DNA of 64,000 nt from VAZQ01 sp963739175 (GTDB lineage Bacteria > Pseudomonadota > Alphaproteobacteria > Rhizobiales > Xanthobacteraceae), in assembly GCA_963739175.1 (NCBI GenBank), contig CAVTZH010000009.1, forward strand, positions 186,001 to 250,000, given 5' to 3'. Positions 44,438 through 53,265 of the stretch are shown here, piece by piece (the first letter of the stretch is position 1; each line of letters begins with the position of its first letter). The notes below the pieces were generated by a model, which made no database searches, was not told the DNA's origin, and saw only the letters and a program-made list of their open reading frames with translations. The translations under genes and the position numbers were made by a program.

Positions 44438-44977
44438 TCAGAACGGTTTGGCGCCGATCAGACGCTGGGTCAGCAGCACGGCGACCGGCTGGCCGCTCTT
44501 GAACACCATGGTGATGGCGGCGTTCACCACTTCGATCACTTCGTCGGGGTGTTCGGCGCGCAACACGATCACGCCCATCGCTTCGAGCACCGGCGTCACC
44601 GCCTGGCCCATGGCGAATTGCCAGGGATTTCCCTCGCCGAAGTCGCCGCGCATGCTCACCAACGTGAGGAACGGAAAGCGCGCGCCCTTGATCAGCGAGA
44701 GCAGGTTGATGCAGTTGCCGACGCCGCTCGACTGCATCAGCAGCACGGCGCGCGCGCCGCCGAGATCGGCTCCGGCCGCGAGCGCCACGCCTTCCTCTTC
44801 GGTGGTCAGCGCGATCGAATGCACGTCCGGATCGGCGAGCGAGCGGTCGATCAGCACCGCGTGGCCGGCATCCGGCACGTAACAGAATTGCGTGATGCCG
44901 TGGCGGCGCAGAAGATCGTAGAGATCGTGCTGCCACGGCGCCTTGCTCGCGCCTTTGCTGTCGACTTTGGCGTCCAT
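44438..44977 (-). CDS. ThDP-dependent decarboxylase, alpha (pyrimidine) subunit
   Basis: 179-residue PYR-domain subunit like sulfopyruvate decarboxylase alpha (ComD). The typical stretch TTEEEGVALAAGADLGGARAVLLMQSSGVGNCINLLSLI contains the conserved glutamate (in EEEG) needed to activate ThDP, and FPFLTLVSMRGDFGEGNPWQF follows. Split alpha/beta organisation is normal for sulfopyruvate decarboxylases, whereas phosphonopyruvate decarboxylase is usually one chain. Close spacing (9 bases from the receptor stop, 2 bases to beta) shows co-transcription. No coenzyme M or phosphonate genes are nearby, so a catabolic role is inferred. Confidence 0.85.
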   Translation of the reverse strand: MDAKVDSKGASKAPWQHDLYDLLRRHGITQFCYVPDAGHAVLIDRSLADPDVHSIALTTEEEGVALAAGADLGGARAVLLMQSSGVGNCINLLSLIKGARFPFLTLVSMRGDFGEGNPWQFAMGQAVTPVLEAMGVIVLRAEHPDEVIEVVNAAITMVFKSGQPVAVLLTQRLIGAKPF

Positions 44978-44986
44978 GGGGCAGAT

Positions 44987-46006
44987 TCACTCACGCTTTT
45001 GCGCGGCGCGCAAGCCGACCGGCCGAGCCTCGCTCGCGTTGGCTACTCGCGACGCCGCGCCCGAGCGCTTCACCACCTCCGACCACTTGCGTTCCTCGCG
45101 GTCGATCACGGTGGCGTAGTCCTCCGGGCTTCCCGGCGACGCCTCGGTGCCGTCGCGGGCCATGCGCGCGATGGTGTCGGGCTCGGCCAGCGCCTGCCGC
45201 AGCGCCGCGTTGAGCTTGTCGATGATCGGGCGCGGCGTTCCGGCCGGCGCCACGATGCCGTAGCGCAGCACCGCTTCGAAGCCGGGCAGCGTCTCCGCCA
45301 TCGTCGGGATATCCGGGAAGACATCGGAGCGCGTCGTGCCGGTCACGGCGAGCGCGCGCACCTTGCCTTCCTTGACGAGGCCGATGGCCGACGGCAACGA
45401 CGAGAAGTACATCGAGACGTGAGCGCCGAGCAGGTCGGTCAGCGCCGGGCCGGTGCCCTTGTAGGGGACATGCACCAGCTTGATGCCGCCCATATGGGCA
45501 AACAGCTCGGCACCGAGATGGATGCCGGAGCCGACGCCGGCCGAGGCATAGGAGTACTTGCCGGGGTCTTTCCTAGCGAGCGCGATCAGCTCAGGGATGG
45601 TTTTGGCGGGGATCGTTGGATGGATCAGGACGATCATCGCGCTCGATCCGATCATGCCGACCGACGCGAAATCCTTGCGCACGTCGTAGCCGACATTGGG
45701 CAGGAGCGTCGGATTGACCGCGAGCGAGCCGGTGCCGCCGATCACCAGCGTGTAGCCGTCGGGCGCGGCCTTGGCGACCTGGCGCGTTGCCAGCGCACCG
45801 CCGGCGCCGGCGCGGTTGTCGATCACGACCTGCTGGCCGAGCGTCTTGCTCATCTTTTCGCCGACGATGCGCGCCATCACGTCATTGCCGCCGCCGGCGG
45901 CATACGGCACCACCAGCGTGATCGGGCGGCTGGGATAGTCCTGCGCGGCCGCGCTAGCGAGCGAGGCGACGACGGTGGCAAGCGCGATGAGTGAGCGTGC
46001 GATCAT
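44987..46006 (-). CDS. TTT-family solute receptor (third of tandem trio)
   Basis: 339-residue TctC/Bug receptor: signal peptide ending ASAAAQ, YPSRPITLVVPYAAGGGNDVMAR, VIDNRAGAGGALATRQVAKAAPDGYTL, HVPYKGTGPALTDLLGAHVSMYF, FPDIPTMAETLPGFE. AGGATAAAAGC precedes ATG 46006. It sits between the other two receptors and the ThDP decarboxylase. The N-terminal lobes are similar to the receptors at 46030 and 47014 (D-V-R-K-D-F-A-P/S shared), indicating tandem duplication followed by divergence, so each may bind a related but different acid. Confidence 0.9.
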   Translation of the reverse strand: MIARSLIALATVVASLASAAAQDYPSRPITLVVPYAAGGGNDVMARIVGEKMSKTLGQQVVIDNRAGAGGALATRQVAKAAPDGYTLVIGGTGSLAVNPTLLPNVGYDVRKDFASVGMIGSSAMIVLIHPTIPAKTIPELIALARKDPGKYSYASAGVGSGIHLGAELFAHMGGIKLVHVPYKGTGPALTDLLGAHVSMYFSSLPSAIGLVKEGKVRALAVTGTTRSDVFPDIPTMAETLPGFEAVLRYGIVAPAGTPRPIIDKLNAALRQALAEPDTIARMARDGTEASPGSPEDYATVIDREERKWSEVVKRSGAASRVANASEARPVGLRAAQKRE

Positions 46007-46029
46007 GCTTTTATCCTGTTGCGGGGTCT

Positions 46030-47005
46030 TCAGTTGCCGACGATGCCGAGGTCCTTTACCACCGCTGACCAGCGGGTCTCCTCGGCGTCGATGTCGGCAG
46101 CGTATTGTTGTGGTGTGGTCGGGCTTGGCTCCGCGCCTTCGTGGCGGATGCGCTTGATCACCGCCTCGTCGGCGAGCGCCTCGTTGAGTGCCTTGTTGAG
46201 TTGCGCGACGATTGCCGATGGCGTGCCGGCCGGCGCAGAGAGGCCGTAGCGCAGCGAGACGTCGAAGCCGGGCAGTCCCTGTTCCGCCAAGGTGGCAACG
46301 TTTGGTAGCAGGCTCGAGCGCTTGGCGGAGGTGACGGCGAGGGCACGGATCAGTCCGCCCTCGAGCGCGCCGCGCGACACTGGGATCGGATTGAATGCCA
46401 TCTTGATGTGGCCACCGATCAAATCGGTCACCAGCGGATTGGAGCCCTTGTAGGGGATCGGCACCAGCTTGATCTTGGCGGCGCGCGCGAACATCTCGGC
46501 TGCGAGATGATTGACGCTACCGATGCCGGGCGCTCCATACTGGAACGGCTCACCGGTCTTGCGGATGTGGGCAAGCAGCTCGGGGATGTCGCGGATCGGG
46601 AAATCCTTGTTGGCGATCACGAGGCTCGGCGATACCGCGATCAAGCCAATCGGGGCAAAGTCCTTGCGCACGTCGTAGCCGGCGTTCTTGTACATGCTCG
46701 GGCCGGTCGCGAACGTCGTCGTGTAGCTGAGCAAGATGGTGTAGCCGTCGGGCGTCGCGCGCGCGACCTGCCGGGTCGCGACCGTGCCGCTGCCGCCGGC
46801 GGCGCGGTTCTCGACCACGATCTGCTGGCCGAGCGACTTGCTCATCCGCTCGCCAATGATGCGCGCCATGATGTCGTTGGTGCCGCCGGGTGGCAGCGGC
46901 ACCACCAGCGTGATCGGACGATTGGGATATTGCTGCGCCGATGCCGATGCGAGCGCGCCGATGAGCACATACTGCCGTCAGCGATGCCGTCAAAATGCGT
47001 GACAT
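46030..47005 (-). CDS. TTT-family solute receptor (second of trio; frameshifted)
   Basis: About 324-residue TctC/Bug receptor. Translation from ATG 47005 (TGAGGACC upstream) gives MSRILTASLTAV, and after a shift near 46965-46972 (one extra base) continues VLIGALASASAQQYPNRPITLVVPLPPGGTNDIMAR. Later landmarks: VENRAAGGSGTVATRQVARATPDGYT, IPYKGSNPLVTDLIGGHIKM. The shift falls inside the signal peptide; without repair only an N-terminally truncated frame from 46968 remains. Eight bases separate it from the preceding receptor's stop. Confidence 0.83.
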
Positions 47006-47013
47006 GACGGTCC

Positions 47014-47991
47014 TCAGTTGCCCGTTGCGCCCGACGCCTTGACGACCACCGACCAACGCTTCTCGTCGCGGTCGATATGGGCGGCGTAGTCTTCCGGTGA
47101 GCCCGGCGTCGCCTCGGCGCCGTCATTGGTCAGGCGCTTCTTCACCTCGGCGGTCGCGAGCGCCTCGCGCAACGCCTTGTTGAGGCGCTCGATGATCGGG
47201 CGCGGCGTGCCGGCGGGCGCGACGATGCCGTAGTACAGCGACGCTTCGAAATCCTTGATGCCGGACTCCGCGATGGTCGGCAGCTCCGGCACCAGGCTCG
47301 AGCGCGTGGCGCTCGTCACCGCGAGGCCGCGCAGCAGGCCCTGCGACACCGGACCGTGCGTGGCCGGGATCGGCGCGAACGCCATCGGGATGTGGCCGCC
47401 GATCAGGTCGGCGAGGGCAGGGCCGGTGCCTTTGTAGGGGATGTGCACGAGCTTCACGCCGGCCGCGTTGGCGAAATATTCGCCCGACACATGACTCACC
47501 GTGCCGACGCCGGCGGAGCCGTAGTTCACCTTGCCGGGATTGGCCCTGGCGTGCGCGACCAGCTCCGGCACCGACTTCGCCGGAGTCGACGGATGCACCA
47601 CCAGCGAATTCGGCGCGTGCCCGATCATGCCGACCGGCGCGAAATCCTTGCGCGGGTCGTAGCCGGCCGTGGGATAGAGCGTCGGGCCGATCGCGAGCGT
47701 GCCGGTATAGCCGAGCAGTAGCGTGTAGCCGTCGGGCGTGCTCTTCGCCACCGCGCGGGTGCCGATGGTGCCGCCGGCGCCGCCGCGGTTGTCGACGACG
47801 ATCTGCTGGCCGAGCAGCTCGCTCATCTTGTCGGCGACGGTGCGGCCGACGATCGAGGTCGAGCCGCCTGGCGGGAACGGGATCACCAGCGTGATCGGGC
47901 GGTTCGGATAGGTCTGCGCGGCGGCCGGAGCGGGCGGACCGGCGAGGGCCAGTGCGGCCACAAGCGCGGTCAGCGACAAGCGCAAAATCAT
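47014..47991 (-). CDS. TTT-family solute receptor (first of trio)
   Basis: 325-residue TctC/Bug receptor with signal peptide ending PAAAQ, then YPNRPITLVIPFPPGGSTSIVGR, VVDNRGGAGGTIGTRAVAKSTPDGYTL, HIPYKGTGPALADLIGGHIPMAFAP, VPELPTIAESGIKDFE. The ligand loop GGSTS lacks the Asp of the commoner GGxxD, as in some other family members. GAGGAAACGCC precedes ATG 47991. First gene of the receptor-receptor-receptor-ThDP alpha-beta operon; its promoter must lie in 47992-48183, which holds no gene that I can see. Confidence 0.92.
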   Translation of the reverse strand: MILRLSLTALVAALALAGPPAPAAAQTYPNRPITLVIPFPPGGSTSIVGRTVADKMSELLGQQIVVDNRGGAGGTIGTRAVAKSTPDGYTLLLGYTGTLAIGPTLYPTAGYDPRKDFAPVGMIGHAPNSLVVHPSTPAKSVPELVAHARANPGKVNYGSAGVGTVSHVSGEYFANAAGVKLVHIPYKGTGPALADLIGGHIPMAFAPIPATHGPVSQGLLRGLAVTSATRSSLVPELPTIAESGIKDFEASLYYGIVAPAGTPRPIIERLNKALREALATAEVKKRLTNDGAEATPGSPEDYAAHIDRDEKRWSVVVKASGATGN

Positions 47992-48183
47992 CGGCGTTTC
48001 CTCATTGAGCGTTGTGGTCTTCCAGCCACCGTGGCAGCAACTGTCGCCGATCCGCCATGATAAGGAAAGGCGACAAAATCGCCGCTATCCGGCGCTGGTT
48101 TGCGTGCAACAGAATCCGCCGCTCGATGAGTTGGTCCGATACTTTCCTGATCTCGGAACGCGGCGCGCTCGACGCCTAGCCGT

Positions 48184-49146
48184 TCAATCGGCGAAGGACT
48201 TCGAGAAGGTCTGCAGGTGATCGATGAAGAGCTTGACGACCGGGCTGGGAGTCCGGTTCTTCAGCGTTATGACGGCCACAGGCCAAGGCTTTCCGGGAAT
48301 TGCGACTGGTAGAGCCTTCAGCGAAAATCGTCGGGCATACAGGTGCATCACCGAAGCCGGCAGCGCAGCGACAAAACGGCCGGTGGCAACCAGATTGGTG
48401 CGCAGGAGCACCGAATGCGTCATCAGGGATACCTTCGGCATCTTCAACCCGCGCGAGGCGAACGCCTCGGCAACGATTGTTCTGGTCCATGTGTTCGGTT
48501 CCGCCAAAATCCATGGCTCGTCTGCCAGATCGGCAAGGTCGATTTTTCGGCGGCGGGCCCACGGGCTCTCGGTACCTGCGGCGATCACGACGTGGTCCTC
48601 AAAGAGGACCTGGACATCTAGATCATCCGGGAATTGTGCAGGAACGAAGGGCGGGAACAATCTCGACACCACGAGATCGACTTGTCGCGCGTGCAGCTCC
48701 GAAAACTCCATGGAGGGGCTGGCGACTTCGCCAACGACAATCGGGACAACATTGGGATAGCGGAGTGCGAGCTGTTCGATAACGGGTGGCAGGATTGCAG
48801 CGATCGTCTCCGGGCACCCAATGCGAACCTCGCCGGCGTTCGGGCTTGCAAGGAATTCGATGTCCCTGATCGCCTGCTTCAGTTCGTCGAAGGCCACGCC
48901 ACCGCGCCGCAAGAGCGCGCGGCCGTACGCCGTCGCCTCGACTCCTTGTGAGCCGCGATCGAGGAGCCGCACGCCAAGTGCGTGTTCGAGCTGTGCGATG
49001 ACTCGCGACACGGCCGGTTGGGTGATGCCTAGCTCCGTCGCCGCTTTTGCCATGCTCCCGCGTTGCGTCACGGTGAAGAAGACATGCAGATCCCGCAACC
49101 GGATTCGGCGGCCGATATAGCTCTCGTCATCAAGCGCCTGGGCCAT
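48184..49146 (-). CDS. LysR-family transcriptional regulator
   Basis: 320-residue LysR-type regulator. The winged helix-turn-helix is at residues 15-75 (RLRDLHVFFTVTQRGSMAKAATELGITQPAVSRVIAQLEHALGVRLLDRG); the rest is the two-lobed effector-binding domain (VRIGCPETIAAILPPVIEQLALRYPNV; VVIAAGTESPWAR). It is divergent from the TTT receptor at 49276 across 129 bases, the classic arrangement for a LysR controlling its neighbour. It could also act on the three-receptor operon that begins 190 bases beyond its stop. Effector probably an aromatic or other carboxylic acid; inferred only. Confidence 0.93.
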   Translation of the reverse strand: MAQALDDESYIGRRIRLRDLHVFFTVTQRGSMAKAATELGITQPAVSRVIAQLEHALGVRLLDRGSQGVEATAYGRALLRRGGVAFDELKQAIRDIEFLASPNAGEVRIGCPETIAAILPPVIEQLALRYPNVVPIVVGEVASPSMEFSELHARQVDLVVSRLFPPFVPAQFPDDLDVQVLFEDHVVIAAGTESPWARRRKIDLADLADEPWILAEPNTWTRTIVAEAFASRGLKMPKVSLMTHSVLLRTNLVATGRFVAALPASVMHLYARRFSLKALPVAIPGKPWPVAVITLKNRTPSPVVKLFIDHLQTFSKSFAD

Positions 49147-49177
49147 ACCAAAAAACTTATACCCATAGGACGAGGTT

Positions 49178-49187
49178 GGGAATTCCC
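49178..49187. promoter_or_regulatory. candidate LysR-region palindrome GGGAATTCCC
   Basis: A perfect ten-base palindrome GGGAATTCCC lies midway in the LysR/receptor divergent spacer, within ATACCCATAGGACGAGGTTGGGAATTCCC. It may be half of the regulator's binding region. The position suits an activator of the receptor gene starting at 49276; the classical T-N11-A box could not be assigned confidently. Confidence 0.35.
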
Positions 49188-49275
49188 TTTATTGCACGAG
49201 CACCTAATTTGGATATGCATTCGCGGACGCCGACGCCCTGATGCTCTAGCGCATGCATGTCGGAGAGGTGCGCCC

Positions 49276-50253
49276 ATGGATTTTGCACGCCGTCGATTTC
49301 TGCAACTGGCTGCAGGTGCTGCCGCGCTCCCGGCCGTCTCGCCCATGGCACGCGCGCAATCGTATCCGACGCGGCCGGTACGTTGGCTCGTGGGCTATCC
49401 GGCAGGCGGCTCGGCCGACATCGTCGCGCGCCTGGTCGGTCAGCATCTGGCGGACAAGTTCGGTCAGCCATTTGTAATCGAGAACCGGCCGGGCGCCGGC
49501 AACAATATCGCCACTGAAGCGGCGGTGCGCGCGCCCGCCGACGGGTACACGCTGTTGCTGGTCAATCCCGCGAATGCCATCAACGCAACGCTCTACGACA
49601 AGCTCAATTTCGATTTTCTCCAGGACATGGCGCCGGTGGCGGGAGTGATGCGCGTCCCCAATGTCGCGGTGGTGCATCCCTCGATCCCGGCAAGGACGAT
49701 TCCCGAGTTCGTTGCCTACGCCAAGGCCAACCCTGGCAAGATCAACATGGCGTCGAGCGGCAACGGAGTGCCCTCGCATGTGGCCGGCGAGTTGTTCAAG
49801 ATGATGGCTGGCATCGACATGGTTCACGTGCCTTATCGCGGATCGGCACCTGCACTGACCGACCTGATAAGCGGGCAGGTGCAGATCATGTTCGACCCAT
49901 TGCCGTCGTCAATCGAGCACATCCGTGCGGGCAGGCTGCGGCCGCTGGCGGTGACCACGACGACTCGTTCAGATGTGATTCCGGATGTCCCGACTGTGGG
50001 CGATTTCCTGCCGGGCTACGAGGCGAGCACCTGGTTCGGCGTCGGCGTACCCAGGAATACGTCCGCGGAGATCGTCAACAAGCTCAACAATGAAATCAAC
50101 ACGGCCCTGGCCAACCCCAAATTCAAGGCGCGCCTCACCGATCTGGGCGGCACCGTGATTGCTGGATCGCCGGCCAGCTTCGGAAAGCTGGTTGCCGCAG
50201 AAACCGAAAAGTGGGCCAAGGTGGTGAGATTCTCCGGTGCCAAACCGGCCTGA
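49276..50253 (+). CDS. TTT-family solute receptor, Tat-type signal
   Basis: 325-residue TctC/Bug receptor. A strong twin-arginine signal is present (ARRRFLQLAAGAAALPA, cleavage after ARAQ), suggesting export in folded form. Core segments: YPTRPVRWLVGYPAGGSADIVAR, IENRPGAGNNIATEAAVRAPADGYTLL, HVPYRGSAPALTDLISGQVQIMFD, IPDVPTVGDFLPGYE. GGAGAGG precedes ATG 49276. Stands alone on the plus strand under the probable control of the divergent LysR gene, a layout seen for many Bug receptors. Confidence 0.93.
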   Translation: MDFARRRFLQLAAGAAALPAVSPMARAQSYPTRPVRWLVGYPAGGSADIVARLVGQHLADKFGQPFVIENRPGAGNNIATEAAVRAPADGYTLLLVNPANAINATLYDKLNFDFLQDMAPVAGVMRVPNVAVVHPSIPARTIPEFVAYAKANPGKINMASSGNGVPSHVAGELFKMMAGIDMVHVPYRGSAPALTDLISGQVQIMFDPLPSSIEHIRAGRLRPLAVTTTTRSDVIPDVPTVGDFLPGYEASTWFGVGVPRNTSAEIVNKLNNEINTALANPKFKARLTDLGGTVIAGSPASFGKLVAAETEKWAKVVRFSGAKPA

Positions 50254-50269
50254 TGCGCTGATTTCGAGG

Positions 50270-50634
50270 TCAGTTCGGCGCGCAGCCTTGCGCGAACGTG
50301 TCTCGCGCCTGGACGAACGCCGTGCCGTTGAGGCGACCTTCTTCGATCTCATCCAGCATTCTGCCGGCGAGCTTTCTGCACTGCGCCGTTCCAGCCGGTT
50401 TCGGAGCGGCTTTCGATTTAGCGACTGGCCCGCAGGTCTGAACGACTGCCGTAAACGCATGCCGATAGTCGGCGCTCTTGGCGTCGCCGTCATCAAGCAT
50501 GCCGATCAGCGCCAAACGCCTTGTCGGCAGGGTCCTGCGCCGCTGCGCTGTTCTGCTGAAGCCGGTTCTGACGAGCCCAACCAACTCATGACGAGCATCA
50601 TACTGAAGGTAAAGACAGCGCGTGATTTTTGCAT
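50270..50634 (-). CDS. small secreted protein, unknown function (two frameshifts)
   Basis: A probable 120-residue exported protein. ATG 50634 (GGAAGAG upstream) opens MQKSRAVFTFSMMLVMSW followed by LGSSEPASAE, a clean signal peptide. Two successive one-base insertions (near 50535-50550 and 50515-50525) are needed to pass through DPADKALALIGMLDDGDAKSADYRHAF into the remaining frame VVQTCGPVAKS...AGRMLDEIEEGRLNGTAFVQARDTFAQGCA, ending at 50270. Conserved-looking cysteines occur in the mature part (TCGP, QCRK, QGCA). I do not recognise the family. The unbroken frame covers only the last 104 residues, from 50584. Confidence 0.55.
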
Positions 50635-50677
50635 TCGGCTCTTCCGAAATCCGGTTTCTACTTTTAGGGATCGTGCT

Positions 50678-51178
50678 CTAGGCAAAGCGCGTCATCGACT
50701 GCGCGCGCAGCGACCACGCGTTGAACGGCTGCTGCACCAGGAAGCTGTTGTAGTACTGCGGCTGCGCGGTGACCTCGCGGCCGATCCACGACGGCAGCTC
50801 GATCGGCTGATCGACATCCTTCAATTCAACTTCCGCAATGATCAGGCCCAGGTTATCGCCTGAGAAAACGTCGATCTCCCACGTCAGTCCGCCGCAGGGG
50901 ACCAGGTGGCGCGTCTTCTCGATAATGGCGCCTTCGCGCAATTGCATGAGCGCTTCGGCCTGCAGCACGGGAATGGGATATTCCAACTCCAGCCGCCGGA
51001 GGTCCGCGGGACGACTTTTGATGGTGAGCGTTGCGGTTCCATCGTCGCGGATGCGAATCCGGGTCGATGACTTTGCGCTCGACGCGAGATAGGCCTGCCG
51101 AATCGTGGTCTGGCTTGAAACCAGTGCGCGCCAATCGTTGCCACGCACAAGGAACTTGCGCTCGATCTCGAAACTCAT
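50678..51178 (-). CDS. CYTH-domain protein (triphosphate tunnel metalloenzyme)
   Basis: 166-residue CYTH-domain protein. The signature EIERKFLV is at residues 4-11, followed by the alternating charged strands TRIRIRDDGTATLTIKSR and LEYPIP, and EIDVFSGDNLGLIIAEVEL near residues 105-125, as in single-domain triphosphatases and thiamine triphosphatase-like proteins. Members hydrolyse inorganic tripolyphosphate or nucleoside triphosphates with Mg2+/Mn2+ in a beta-barrel tunnel. Stand-alone length is normal. It is not obviously linked to the catabolic genes around it. Confidence 0.9.
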   Translation of the reverse strand: MSFEIERKFLVRGNDWRALVSSQTTIRQAYLASSAKSSTRIRIRDDGTATLTIKSRPADLRRLELEYPIPVLQAEALMQLREGAIIEKTRHLVPCGGLTWEIDVFSGDNLGLIIAEVELKDVDQPIELPSWIGREVTAQPQYYNSFLVQQPFNAWSLRAQSMTRFA

Positions 51179-51335
51179 TGGTTCACGCGATTGCCGCTGC
51201 GAAACCCGGAATCCCTGCGATTCACGGAGTTATTGTGACGGTCCCGTGACGCCTAAATTGCCGACTATCAGGAAAAATGCAAGGCGGGTGGGCCGTAAGA
51301 CTTTGGACTCAGCTTAAGTAAAATATGTGTCGGGG

Positions 51336-52176
51336 TTAGCGCCCATCGCTCGCCGGCAGCAATACCGACGGCTCGCGCGCTTTGGCGGCGGCCTCGCTTG
51401 GCGGCAGCGTCTCGTCCCACAATTTGCCGACGAAGCGCGCACCGGTGACGCCATCGGACAATCGCGACGCAAGCCAAAGGATCGGCGGCACCATCACCGA
51501 CGGCGGCAACAGCTCCCGCCCCATCGCGGCCAATTCCTTGCGCGACGCCTCATGCACGAAGTCGGTGTCGGCGGCGCCGCCGGGGATCAGCGAGTTCACG
51601 GTGACGCCGGTATCTTTCAGCTCCTGCGCCCAGATCAGCGTCTCCGCTTCGATCGCGGCCTTGGTCACGCCGTAGGGCGAGTTGTTGCGGCGCTGCATGG
51701 TCGGCAGGCTGGTGGTGATGTTGACGATGCGGCCGAAGCCGCCCTTGAGCATCGCCGGCACGGCGCTGCGCGCCATCAGGAACGTGCCGTTGATATTGGT
51801 GACGATCACGTCCTGCCAGATCTCGGGATCCGACTCCCAGAACTTGAGCGATTTGGTCTGACGCGAACGCTCCAGGTGCACCTGGCCCTTGGCGGCGTTG
51901 TTGACCAGCACATGCAGCGCGCCGAATTTCTCGACCGTCTGCGCGACGACGCGCTCGCAGTCGGCGCGGCTGGTGATGTCGCAGCGGATGCCGAGTGCCG
52001 TGCCGCAGTTGGGTCCCGCGGCCGGCGTCGGTTGCCTTGGCGAGCGCGGCGCCGTCGACATCCGCAAACACCACATTGGCGCCGGCGCGGCAGAGGCCCA
52101 CCGCCATCGCCTGCCCGAGACCGCGCGCGGCGCCGGTGACGATCGCGACCGTGCCGTCGAGGCGGATGTCTGCCAT
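51336..52176 (-). CDS. short-chain dehydrogenase/reductase (frameshifted)
   Basis: About 279-residue SDR. The cofactor motif TGAARGLG is at residues 14-21, VVFADVDG ends the second strand, VNNAAKG marks the NAG-type motif, and INITTSL with SPYGVTKAAIEAET supplies the Ser/Tyr/Lys triad. A shift near 52010-52022 (one extra base) splits ALAKATDAGRG from GTALGIRCDITSRADCERVV. It starts six bases after the decarboxylase stop and ends the phthalate-like cluster, where it could act as a dihydrodiol or other alcohol dehydrogenase; other SDR roles are possible. Confidence 0.83.
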
Positions 52177-52182
52177 CGGCGG

Positions 52183-53175
52183 CTACTGCTCCATCGCGCT
52201 CGGCGCGAACAGCTCTTCGAGCTTCATCAGCCGCGGGGTGAGGCCCTGCTCGTGCGAATACTGCGCGGCGGTCTCCAGCGTCTTGCGGTTGGCCTTGATG
52301 CCGTGGCGGATCGCGGGCTCGCGCAGCGCCTTGCCGGCCTCCGCTGAAATGTGCCCGGCCCACACGTGATACTCGACATGGGCGATGCGCTGCTGGTTGG
52401 CGAGCTCGTTGGCCTTGTCGTAGGCCTTGAGCAGGTTGAGCACGGTCCAGGGATGCTTCTCGGCGATCTCGCGCCGGATCACCATGCCGTGGTTGATCGG
52501 GAAGATGCCGGTCTTCTTGTGGTAGCGCACGCCTTCCGCGGTCGGATCGGGGAACAGCGTCTTGATGTCGGGATGATGCTCGAGGTCGATGCGCGAGCGA
52601 TCGACCAGATTGTTGTCGCGCAGATAATGGATGGTCGCCTGTAATTCACCCGACACCATCATCTGGCCGAGGCTCTTCTCGATCGGGATCTGGTTCACGG
52701 TCGTGCCGGGCGGCGGCTTGAAGCCGGTGGCGCCGCCGTGGCTGTGGGTCGGCACCCGCTCCATCCAGTGCTCCATCTCGCTCTGGTGCACGCCGAACTC
52801 GTGCTGGAGCGCGCCGCGCGTCCACAGCGCGGCGGTCTGCTGATATTCGGGCACGCCCGCGCGCTTGCCCTTGAGGTCCTTGGGCTCGTTGATGCCGGCG
52901 TCTTTGCGCACCAGGATTTCGGTGTGGAAGAATTTTCGCGTGGTGAAGATCGGGATGCCGACCCAATCGTCGTTGCCTTGCGCGGTCGCCATCATCAGCG
53001 ACGACATCGACATTTCGGAGATGTCGAAGTCCTGGAATTTCAGCTGCCGCCAGAACATCTCGGACGGGTGGATGGCGGTCGGGATGATGTCGATGCCGTC
53101 CGGCTTCACGGTGCCGTCGAGGATCGGCCATGACCGCGGATTGGCCGCGGTGGCGAGGCTGAGCTGAAGTCGCAT
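52183..53175 (-). CDS. 4,5-dihydroxyphthalate decarboxylase-like (Pht5-type) protein
   Basis: 330-residue protein of the 4,5-dihydroxyphthalate decarboxylase family, which has a periplasmic-binding-protein fold but no signal peptide. The pattern L-S-L-A near the N-terminus, LDGTVKPDGIDIIPT, FWRQLKFQDFDISEMSMSSLMM, WVGIPIFTTRKFFHTEILV, EPKDLKGKRAGVPEYQQTAALWTRG matches Pht5 closely by eye. The start at 53175 is chosen because family members begin at MRLxLSLA; an upstream frame to 53235 exists. Located with a Rieske oxygenase and an extradiol dioxygenase, it probably decarboxylates the dihydroxy product. Confidence 0.8.
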   Translation of the reverse strand: MRLQLSLATAANPRSWPILDGTVKPDGIDIIPTAIHPSEMFWRQLKFQDFDISEMSMSSLMMATAQGNDDWVGIPIFTTRKFFHTEILVRKDAGINEPKDLKGKRAGVPEYQQTAALWTRGALQHEFGVHQSEMEHWMERVPTHSHGGATGFKPPPGTTVNQIPIEKSLGQMMVSGELQATIHYLRDNNLVDRSRIDLEHHPDIKTLFPDPTAEGVRYHKKTGIFPINHGMVIRREIAEKHPWTVLNLLKAYDKANELANQQRIAHVEYHVWAGHISAEAGKALREPAIRHGIKANRKTLETAAQYSHEQGLTPRLMKLEELFAPSAMEQ

Positions 53176-53265
53176 GGAGGGAAATCCGTAAGCTGGTGAC
53201 AGAACGGCGTCGCGCGACGCCCGGCGGGATGTCAACCTACAGCGGTCGTGTGGGCGAGGTCCAGA

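Noticed and set aside
48005..48220. 71-residue plus-strand frame beyond the LysR gene
   Set aside because: No ribosome site, overlaps the end of the LysR gene and has no recognisable sequence.
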